A stretch of DNA of 12,307 nt, taken from positions 23,818-36,124 of the forward strand of contig PKWK01000263.1 of NCBI GenBank assembly GCA_003133205.1, read 5' to 3'. A program made the position numbers and the translations under genes. The notes below the pieces were generated by a model. It was not told the DNA's origin. It searched no databases and saw only the letters and a program-made list of their open reading frames with translations. Positions 6,759 to 12,307 of the stretch are shown piece by piece. This stretch comes from Granulicella sp. Lineage in GTDB: Bacteria; Acidobacteriota; Terriglobia; Terriglobales; Acidobacteriaceae. Numbering within the stretch: the first letter of the stretch is position 1; each line of letters starts with the position of its first letter.

Positions 6759-7103
6759 CTAGCCCGGGGGCCAGCCCATATGCCTGCCGCCCAGCAGGTG
6801 CAGATGCAGGTGATCCACGGTCTGGCCGCCGTCCTCGCCGGTGTTGATGACGACGCGGTATCCGCGGTCGAGGCCCTTACTGCGCGCCACTTCGGCGGCC
6901 TTCGCAACCATGTGTCCCAGCAGCGGCCCATGCTCTTCCTCCGCGTGCGCCTGCGATGCAATGTGCTCCTTGGGAATAATCAGCAGATGCGTCGGGGCTT
7001 GCGGGTTGATGTCCGCAAAGCACAGGCACAGGTCGTCCTCATACACGCGCTTCGCCGGGATGCTGCCGGCAACGATCTTGCAGAACAGACAATCGGAACC
7101 CAT
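6759..7103 (-). CDS. HIT-family (HinT-like) nucleotide-binding hydrolase
   Basis: A 114-residue protein with the full histidine triad signature VDHLHLHLLGGR: H98, H100 and H102, with H100 the expected nucleophile. The N-terminus carries CLFCKI (C5, C8), the zinc-binding CxxC seen in many bacterial HIT proteins, followed by IPAKRVYED and the conserved HLLIIPKEHI. Length fits HinT (about 110-120 aa). HinT proteins are cytoplasmic and hydrolyse adenosine phosphoramidates and related purine nucleotide conjugates; the physiological substrate is usually unknown. ATG at 7101-7103 is preceded by GAGG with a 7-nt spacer. It lies 66 nt after the M48 protease gene and 83 nt before the HAD-UbiA gene, on the same strand, and may be co-transcribed with them. 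Confidence 0.93.
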   Translation of the reverse strand: MGSDCLFCKIVAGSIPAKRVYEDDLCLCFADINPQAPTHLLIIPKEHIASQAHAEEEHGPLLGHMVAKAAEVARSKGLDRGYRVVINTGEDGGQTVDHLHLHLLGGRHMGWPPG

Positions 7104-7169
7104 ACGAAAACCTCGCTCAATTCCTGCTAAGGATTCTACGGCCCACTACCGCCGTACCGTCGTGCACGC

Positions 7170-8489
7170 TCATTTCGGAAAGTACTTCGGGAACTCGCCC
7201 GCGGCCCATGGATCGTATGCCTCGGCGAATGCTGCCCGAAAGCGATTTGGCGGATGCGTGTCGAACCACCATTCGAAGAGCGGATGCGGCGTAGGATCGT
7301 CGAGCGAGTCTTCGCCTAGCACCTGGAACGACTGCCGCCCCACCGCCTGCGGGTTCGCGACGATGCCGTGGACGGCCTCCTGCCCGTACACGTCGGCGTT
7401 GTGCTCGATCATTCGGCTGAAGCCGTTCACCATCGGTTCGGAGATCGTCGACAGCACGGTCAGCACCAGCACCAGCACCGCCAGCGCGCCCCAGTCCTGC
7501 TGCGAGGTGATCCTCCAGACCCCTCCGTACCGCCCCAGCAGGAGGCGCACAGCGTGGTAGCCAAGCCAGAAGAACGGAAGCAGCGCAACGCACGTCACGG
7601 CCACGCCGATCACCACGTGATTGAGCGCGTAATGGCCCGACTCATGCGCAAAAATGAAGGCGATCTCGTCGGGCGTCGCTTTGGCGATAGTGGTATCCCA
7701 GACGACAACGCGTTTGGACGCTCCAAAGCCGGTGACATAGGCGTTCAGGGTGGTGACCTTGGCGCTCGCCTTCATCAGAAACATGCGCTCGGGCGGGATC
7801 GCAATGCCACCGCGCGCGGCCACCTGCTCCAACCGCTCGACCAGCGCAGGGTCTGACTTGGAGAGCGGCTCGAACTTGTTGAATAGCGGATCGATGACGT
7901 ACGGCGTGATGAACACACCAGCGATGGTGAAGGCGACCGCAACCATCCAGAACCACAGCCACCAGCGCGTGGGCGACTTGCGAATGACCCAGAACAGAAT
8001 CATCGTCAAGAGTCCGCCGATCAGCCATGTGAGGCCGAACGACTTGGCCTGGTCGCCAAACCAGCTTACCCAGCCCTGCACCGAGAATCCGTAAGCGAGG
8101 CTAACGTGGTGGCGATACAGATCGAGCGGCAATGTCAGCAGGGTTGTCGTAAGCAGGAAAAGAAAGACGAAGGCGTATCCCTGCAGCCAGCGGTTCTTCG
8201 ACAGCCCAACCGCGAGGTCCCGCATACGCGCCGCCCACCCAAGGCAGAGAATCAGGATGATCTGGACGGGCAGCCAGATAGCATTCGCCGGATAATAGAC
8301 GTCCCGGATATGGGTCAAGCCCACGGCCTTTCGCATCTTCTCCGGCGGCAGGCGGTAGGCGGTCGAGTCGTGCGCGGCGAACCGGTCGGCCTTCGCCTCA
8401 GCCGCGGTCGTCGCCGCAGGGCAAGAAGCCGGAATGGCCAGGAACCCAAGGATCATCAGGAACAGCGGCAACGCGCGGCGAAGCAGCAT
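7170..8489 (-). CDS. M48 family metalloprotease (Ste24/CAAX protease type), membrane
   Basis: From the ATG at 8487-8489 the protein has 439 residues. It opens with a hydrophobic signal-like segment (RRALPLFLMILGFLAIPA), then the multi-spanning N-terminal domain typical of Ste24-type M48 enzymes: hydrophobic stretches near AIWLPVQIILILCLGWA, FVFLFLLTTTLLTLPL, LTWLIGGLLTMILFWVI and WLWFWMVAVAFTIAGVFI. The zinc site HESGH (282-286) follows NAYVTGFGASKRVVVWDTTI, and the third ligand lies in EHNADVYGQE (E362). Ste24-type bacterial proteins are inner-membrane proteases thought to act in membrane protein turnover; the substrate here is unknown. The frame extends to 8711, but that would overlap the divergent gene. 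The ATG at 8489 has GGAG 9 nt upstream and gives a sensible hydrophobic start. It is the first gene of the minus-strand block. Confidence 0.9.
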   Translation of the reverse strand: MLLRRALPLFLMILGFLAIPASCPAATTAAEAKADRFAAHDSTAYRLPPEKMRKAVGLTHIRDVYYPANAIWLPVQIILILCLGWAARMRDLAVGLSKNRWLQGYAFVFLFLLTTTLLTLPLDLYRHHVSLAYGFSVQGWVSWFGDQAKSFGLTWLIGGLLTMILFWVIRKSPTRWWLWFWMVAVAFTIAGVFITPYVIDPLFNKFEPLSKSDPALVERLEQVAARGGIAIPPERMFLMKASAKVTTLNAYVTGFGASKRVVVWDTTIAKATPDEIAFIFAHESGHYALNHVVIGVAVTCVALLPFFWLGYHAVRLLLGRYGGVWRITSQQDWGALAVLVLVLTVLSTISEPMVNGFSRMIEHNADVYGQEAVHGIVANPQAVGRQSFQVLGEDSLDDPTPHPLFEWWFDTHPPNRFRAAFAEAYDPWAAGEFPKYFPK

Positions 8490-8619
8490 GCGGGCAATCT
8501 CCGGAATAAGCAGCACGATCAGCGCAAAAGTAAGTATGCCGTATCGCAGCACACAAGCGCTTGCGACTATTCCGTTACACTGATCGTCACAGTCTTGCAT
8601 GGATCCGACGGGGCGACCA
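8490..8619. promoter_or_regulatory. Divergent intergenic region between the M48 and tldD-like genes
   Basis: These 130 bp must carry the promoters for both directions. A perfect 10-bp palindrome, caagcgcttg (8554-8563), lies near the middle and could be a regulator site. TACACT at 8576-8581 (+) resembles a -10 box but has no good -35 partner at the usual spacing. I could not fix a promoter for either direction by eye. Confidence 0.4.
8499..8502 (-). promoter_or_regulatory. Shine-Dalgarno that places the M48 start at 8489
   Basis: On the minus strand CCGGAG precedes the ATG at 8487-8489 with a 9-nt spacer. The longer frame (up to 8711) has no comparable site and would run through the start of the divergent gene. 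Confidence 0.45.
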
Positions 8620-10440
8620 ATGACACAACGCAATTTGGGGACGCGCGGCACGAAGAGAGTCTTGATTTTTGCCGGCGCGTCGACGGCAGTCCTCTTGTTT
8701 GCCGCGGACATTTATCCTCAACACGCCGCGCTCGCCGCCTCCAACTCCGATCCCGCAAGCGTTGCCACGGCAACTAAGCCCACTGCGGGCGAATCCGCGC
8801 TGGTCAACGCGCTGGATGCCGAGTTGAAGCGCGCAATGTCCTCGCTGGGTACGGATGGCGCCGCGGGCGAGCAGCAACCCAAGCCCTACTTCCTGAGCTA
8901 TGCCGTCTCCGACGCGACGCGGGTTGGCATCGCGGCGCAGTATGGGGCGATTGTCAATTCGAACGAGAGGCACCTCCGCTCGGTCGACGTGCAGGTCCGC
9001 CTGGGCAGCCCCGCCGAAGACAACACCCATGGCGACCACCGCAACAGCGCCCTGACCACGCTTCCGCTTCCCCTGACCGACGACCGCGACGCCATCGCCC
9101 GCTCGCTGTGGTACGCGACCAACCGCGGATACGCCCGCGCGCTGGATGGCTTCCTGAAGGTCAAGACCGAGCAGCAGGTGCGCGCGAAGGAGGAGGATGC
9201 TTCGGCCGACTTCAGCGAGGAGAAGCCGCAGACGGACCTGCTTCCCGCCACACCCGCCCTGGTCGTGAACCGCGCCGCATGGGAGCAGCGCCTCCGCGAA
9301 ATCTCCAGCCTGTTCTCCCAGTATCCCGACGTCTTCGCCGACCAGGTCTCATTCGAGGCCTCGAATGAGACCGACTACTTCGTCTCTTCCGATGGCACGC
9401 GCGTGGCCACTCCCAGCCACGTGGCAAGGCTTGTAATCGTTGCCCGCACGCGCGCCGCCGATGGCATGGACATGTTCCGTGCCGAGACATTTGAGGCCGA
9501 ATCCGCCGCCCGTCTGCCCGACCAGAAAACCCTCACCGAAAAGACCATCGCGATGGCGAAGAATCTGGAAGCGCTGCGCCTGGCGCCGATCACTGAACCG
9601 TTCGATGGGCCGGCCATCCTCAGCGGGCGCGCCTCCGCGGTCTTCTTCCACGAAGTGCTCGGCCATAGGCTGGAAGGCCAGCGCCAGCGCGGCGACGAGG
9701 AGGGTCAAACCTTCACCAAGCTGCTCGGCAAACCCATTCTGCCCTCCTTCCTCAGCGTCGCTGACGACCCAACCTTGGCCAGCTTCCAGGGCACATCGCT
9801 AAGCGGCCACTACGACTTCGACGACGAAGGCCAGGCCGCTCGCCGCGTCGACCTCATCAAGAATGGCGTCCTCGAAACCTTCCTGATGTCGCGCCTTCCC
9901 GTCGCCAGCGTCGCTCAGAGCAACGGCCATGGCCGCTCCGAATCCGGCCACATGCCGACTGGACGCCAGGGCAATCTCATCGTCACCTCGTCCAAGACGG
10001 TGTCGGACTCTGAGCTTCGCGCCATGCTGATCGCCGAGGCCAAGAAGCAGGGCAAGGCCTACGGGCTCTACTTCGAGGACATCTCCTCCGGGTTTGCGGT
10101 CACCACGCGGCGGTCCCCTCAAGCGTTCCAGGTCATCCCTCTCGTGGTCTACCGCGTCTACGTGGACGGCCGCCCAGACGAACTGGTGCGCGGCGTCAGC
10201 ATCGTAGGAACGCCCCAGGCGGCGCTGAACAGCATCATGGCGACCGGCGACAAGCAGGAAATATTCAACGGCATCTGCGGCGCGGAGTCGGGCAGCATTC
10301 CCGTCAGCGCCGTCGCCCCGGCCATGCTGGTCAGCCAGATCGAGACTCAGCGCCAGGCTCAAGGCACGGCTCGTCCGCCGATTCTGCCGCCACCCGGCCC
10401 TCCGTCAGCCGATCTCAAGTCCAAGAAAGGAGCAAATTAA
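8620..10440 (+). CDS. Exported TldD-like metalloprotease (HExxxH intact)
   Basis: A 606-residue protein of the TldD/PmbA (peptidase U62) family. The N-terminus is a Sec-type signal peptide: basic GTRGTKR, hydrophobic VLIFAGASTAVLLFA, probable cleavage around ALA-AS. About 300 family-specific residues follow, then the metal site FFHEVLGHRLEG with HExxxH at 344-349, the conserved GHYDFDDEGQ and SNGHGR segments, and GICGAESG with Cys 553 as the probable third ligand, matching the histidines and cysteine of E. coli TldD. A Pro-rich tail (PPILPPPGPP) and a basic end close the protein. Characterised TldD is a cytoplasmic peptidase working with TldE/PmbA on peptides such as the microcin B17 precursor; here export is predicted. 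The start at 8620 is chosen for its compact signal peptide; ATG at 8599 would add seven residues. The gene lies 5 bp before its metal-less paralogue. Confidence 0.88.
   Translation: MTQRNLGTRGTKRVLIFAGASTAVLLFAADIYPQHAALAASNSDPASVATATKPTAGESALVNALDAELKRAMSSLGTDGAAGEQQPKPYFLSYAVSDATRVGIAAQYGAIVNSNERHLRSVDVQVRLGSPAEDNTHGDHRNSALTTLPLPLTDDRDAIARSLWYATNRGYARALDGFLKVKTEQQVRAKEEDASADFSEEKPQTDLLPATPALVVNRAAWEQRLREISSLFSQYPDVFADQVSFEASNETDYFVSSDGTRVATPSHVARLVIVARTRAADGMDMFRAETFEAESAARLPDQKTLTEKTIAMAKNLEALRLAPITEPFDGPAILSGRASAVFFHEVLGHRLEGQRQRGDEEGQTFTKLLGKPILPSFLSVADDPTLASFQGTSLSGHYDFDDEGQAARRVDLIKNGVLETFLMSRLPVASVAQSNGHGRSESGHMPTGRQGNLIVTSSKTVSDSELRAMLIAEAKKQGKAYGLYFEDISSGFAVTTRRSPQAFQVIPLVVYRVYVDGRPDELVRGVSIVGTPQAALNSIMATGDKQEIFNGICGAESGSIPVSAVAPAMLVSQIETQRQAQGTARPPILPPPGPPSADLKSKKGAN
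9345..9372. repeat. Perfect 28-bp palindrome inside the tldD-like gene
   Basis: ggtctcattcgagg (9345-9358) is followed immediately by its exact reverse complement cctcgaatgagacc (9359-9372). It is in frame and codes for VSFEASNET, in a stretch of the family-specific N-terminal half. The transcript can fold into a hairpin of about 12 bp with a GGCC loop. No mismatch or spacer is present. Its role is unknown. Confidence 0.9.
10426..10432 (+). promoter_or_regulatory. Shine-Dalgarno of the second TldD/PmbA gene, long spacer
   Basis: AAAGGAG lies in the last codons of the upstream gene, but 13 nt before the ATG at 10446, longer than usual. With the upstream TAA only 5 nt before this ATG, translation of the second gene probably depends on termination-reinitiation and is coupled to the first. 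Confidence 0.5.
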
Positions 10441-10445
10441 GCGAT

Positions 10446-12137
10446 ATGCTCCTTACACAGTCACAAAATAAACGCGGCCAGGCCGGGTTTCTTGCAGCAT
10501 GCATTCTGTTTGTCCCATCTTTCGTTGCATATGCGGCGACCACGCAGGATTCGCCAAAGGATGATCCGATCCTCCGCGCCATGCAGGCCGAACTCGACCG
10601 CGAGCAGGCCCAGTTGCTCCTCCCCGGCATGCAGCGACCCTACTTCATCGAGTACCGTCTGGATGACTTCAACACCTACGAAGCCCTTGCCAACTACGGC
10701 GCGCTCGTGCGCGAGGAGTCTGGGCACCAGAGGATTATCCGCGTCACAGTCCGCATCGGCAGCTATGCGACGGACTCCAGCAGCAGCCGCGGAGAAGGCA
10801 GCATCGCCCTGGCCCCGACCGACAATAACCCCGAGGCCATTCGACACACCCTCTGGACCGCAACCGATGATGCTTACAAGAACGCCCTGCGCGCCTACTC
10901 CGCGAAGCAGGCCGCGCTGAAGCGGTTTGAGAGCGCGCCTACCGAAAAGGACTTTTCCCCCGCCAAGCCGGTCGTCCACATAGGCCCCCTAGTTCCACTG
11001 GAGATCGACCGGGCCGAATGGAAGCGCCGCATCGTGGACGCCAGCGGTCTTTACGCGTCCGATCCCGAAGTCCGCGCAAACGCTGCAAACGTCCAGTATT
11101 CGACCTCCAACCTGCGCGCCGTTGCGGTGAATCGCTATCTGATCAACACCGAAGGAACGGTCGTTCGCCAGGGATACGGAGGCTATGCCGCCAACATCAG
11201 CGTGGGCGTGCAGGCGGCGGATGGCATGCAACTGGCTCGCGACAACGGCTCCGTGGCAGCGACCGCAAAGGAACTGGAGTCGTGGCCCGACTTCCGCCGC
11301 CGCGTGATCGACGACCTCAAGAGTCTTGAGGCCTTGCGTAACGCGCCCGTCGTCTCCGCCGAGGATTACCATGGCCCGGTGCTCTTCAGCGGTGACGCTG
11401 CCGCCGACGTCCTGAACTCGCTCTTCATCCCCAACGTGCAATCGGAACGCCCCGAGATGGGCACCACCGCACGCACTCAGGGCTTGTATACGTCGAGCGT
11501 CCATGCCCGCGTTCTTCCGGAGTTCCTCAACGCGACCGACGACCCGCTCACCACCACCTTTGCCGGTCACTCCCTGGTTGGCGCGTATGCAGTGGACGAT
11601 GAAGGCGTGCCCGCCAAAGCGGTCGACGTTGTCCTGAACGGAAAGCTGCAGAACTATCTGATCGGACGCACTCCGATCCGCGACTTTCCCGAATCGAATG
11701 GCCACGGCCGCGCCCCTGTTGGCCAAGCCGCGCACCCTCGCTCAGGCGTGATGATCTTCAAGTCGAATGCCCCTTTGAGCGCAGCTAAAATGAACGAGCG
11801 TCTGCTCGCGATGGCGAAGGAACAGGGCCGCGACGTTTATTACGTGGACACACTCGGCGGAGCGCTTGCGCCACGCGTACTCTACCTGGTACATCCCGAC
11901 GGCACCCGCCAACTCGTGCGCGGCGCGGTCTTCGACGAACTCGACAACCGCAGCCTGCGCTCCGATATCATCGCCGCCGGCGACGATGAGCACATCACCA
12001 ACCTGCTCGGCACCATACCCTCCACCACCATCGCGCCCAGTCTTCTCTTCGACGACATCGGCGTGAAGCGCGCCAGCGAGGAGCAGCAAAAGCTGCCCTA
12101 CTACGGCCCGCCGCCGCTCGCACCATTCGGCAAGTAA
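10446..12137 (+). CDS. Exported TldE/PmbA-like paralogue without metal ligands
   Basis: A 563-residue paralogue of the preceding protein, with shared blocks such as RPYFIEYRLDD, NYGALVREE, EALRNAP, DDPLTTTFAGHSLVGAYAVDDEG and SNGHGR. The first 30 residues form a signal peptide (basic NKR, hydrophobic LAACILFVPSFVAYA, probable cleavage AYA-AT). Where the upstream protein has HEVLGH this one reads NSLFIP (324-329), so both histidines and the glutamate are lost, and the region of the third-ligand Cys is shortened to LLGTIPSTTIAPS. That is the TldE/PmbA situation: a structural partner that forms a heterodimer with an active TldD. Adjacent, co-oriented genes 5 bp apart fit a two-subunit complex in the periplasm. 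The C-terminus is Pro-rich (YYGPPPLAPFGK). The heterodimer is inferred, not shown. Confidence 0.85.
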   Translation: MLLTQSQNKRGQAGFLAACILFVPSFVAYAATTQDSPKDDPILRAMQAELDREQAQLLLPGMQRPYFIEYRLDDFNTYEALANYGALVREESGHQRIIRVTVRIGSYATDSSSSRGEGSIALAPTDNNPEAIRHTLWTATDDAYKNALRAYSAKQAALKRFESAPTEKDFSPAKPVVHIGPLVPLEIDRAEWKRRIVDASGLYASDPEVRANAANVQYSTSNLRAVAVNRYLINTEGTVVRQGYGGYAANISVGVQAADGMQLARDNGSVAATAKELESWPDFRRRVIDDLKSLEALRNAPVVSAEDYHGPVLFSGDAAADVLNSLFIPNVQSERPEMGTTARTQGLYTSSVHARVLPEFLNATDDPLTTTFAGHSLVGAYAVDDEGVPAKAVDVVLNGKLQNYLIGRTPIRDFPESNGHGRAPVGQAAHPRSGVMIFKSNAPLSAAKMNERLLAMAKEQGRDVYYVDTLGGALAPRVLYLVHPDGTRQLVRGAVFDELDNRSLRSDIIAAGDDEHITNLLGTIPSTTIAPSLLFDDIGVKRASEEQQKLPYYGPPPLAPFGK

Positions 12138-12159
12138 ACATTCCTCCGGCTCGACACGA

Positions 12160-12179
12160 CGGCTGCGTTAATCCAGCCG
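12160..12179. terminator. Possible shared hairpin between convergent genes
   Basis: CGGCTG (12160-12165) and CAGCCG (12174-12179) form a 6-bp stem with an 8-nt loop, 22 bp after the tldE-like stop and overlapping the end of the convergent gene. No T-run follows on either strand, so it is only a weak terminator candidate. Confidence 0.25.
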
Positions 12180-12307
12180 CACCAGATAGGGCTGCGCCCC
12201 GGGATCGGGAATATGGATGCTGTCGGCGATCTCGTTCGCCGTCGCCTTGTCTTGATTCTTCGGATTGATCCGCACCCAATGCCCTGTGGGCCCGGCGAAC
12301 TCGATCA
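12168..12307 (-). CDS. C-terminal end of an unidentified protein (partial at the right edge)
   Basis: On the minus strand a frame is open from the window edge to a TAA at 12168-12170 and gives 45 residues beginning IEFAGPTGHWVRINPKNQDK and ending GAQPYLVRLD. It is hydrophilic, with the stretch ANEIADSIHIPDPG in the middle. I do not recognise the family. It converges on the tldE-like gene, whose stop is 30 bp away. The composition is protein-like and the position fits a normal gene end, but the fragment is too short for a firm call. Confidence 0.55.
   Translation of the reverse strand, partial: IEFAGPTGHWVRINPKNQDKATANEIADSIHIPDPGAQPYLVRLD

Noticed and set aside
8490..8711. Upstream extension of the M48 protease frame by 74 codons
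   Set aside because: It would overlap the start and signal peptide of the divergent tldD-like gene, has no good ribosome binding site, and puts extra sequence before a natural hydrophobic N-terminus with a Shine-Dalgarno.
10446..10535. Lipobox-like LAAC in the signal peptide of the tldE-like protein
   Set aside because: Only about six hydrophobic residues precede the Cys and the hydrophobic core continues past it to AYA, which fits an ordinary signal peptidase I site better.
11315..11331. 17-bp palindrome (8-bp arms, one central base) in the tldE-like gene
   Set aside because: Arms of 8 bp are expected by chance with modest probability in 12 kb, so unlike the 28-bp case it is not evidence of function.

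Overview
The window is GC-rich and densely packed. It looks like chromosomal DNA from an acidobacterium (Acidobacteriota, probably the Terriglobia/Acidobacteriaceae). I infer this from the gene set: a shortened PheT, a pheS-pheT-coiled-coil-zapA string, an N-terminal HAD domain fused to a UbiA prenyltransferase, and a pair of exported TldD/PmbA-like proteins. No database search was possible, so the taxonomic call is an inference.

Layout. Bases 3-395 (+) hold the C-terminal end of a hypothetical protein with an Asn/Thr-rich repeat. It converges on a small hypothetical gene at 470-775 (-). The gap 776-1044 carries a MITE-like element of about 152 bp (812-963) with 16-bp terminal inverted repeats and a TA flank on each side. 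From 1045 to 8489 everything lies on the minus strand. In transcription order these are an M48/Ste24-type membrane protease, a HIT-family hydrolase, a HAD-UbiA fusion, pheS, pheT, a ZapB-like coiled-coil protein and zapA. pheS and pheT overlap by 4 bp and the other gaps are 26-83 bp, so much of this block may be co-transcribed. A divergent intergenic region (8490-8619) separates the block from two plus-strand genes 5 bp apart (8620-10440 and 10446-12137). They encode an exported TldD-like protein with an intact HExxxH motif and an exported paralogue in which the metal ligands are gone. The window ends inside a minus-strand gene (12168-12307) of which only the last 45 residues are seen.

How the genes fit together. 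pheST supplies phenylalanyl-tRNA, and the following coiled-coil gene and zapA link this locus to FtsZ-ring assembly, as in other bacteria where zapA follows pheT. The HAD-UbiA protein probably transfers a phosphoribosyl (or similar) group to a polyprenyl phosphate at the membrane. The M48 protease and the TldD/TldE-like pair are divergent neighbours, both acting in or beyond the inner membrane, so the centre and right of the window lean towards envelope proteolysis.

The most unusual points are the exported TldD/TldE-like pair, a perfect 28-bp palindrome inside the tldD-like coding sequence (9345-9372), a PheT that lacks the usual N-terminal tRNA-binding (EMAP II-like) domain, a Cys4 knuckle inserted in PheS, and the MITE-like element. 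No CRISPR array, tRNA, rRNA, phage gene or complete transposon was seen. I found no clearly new multi-gene system.
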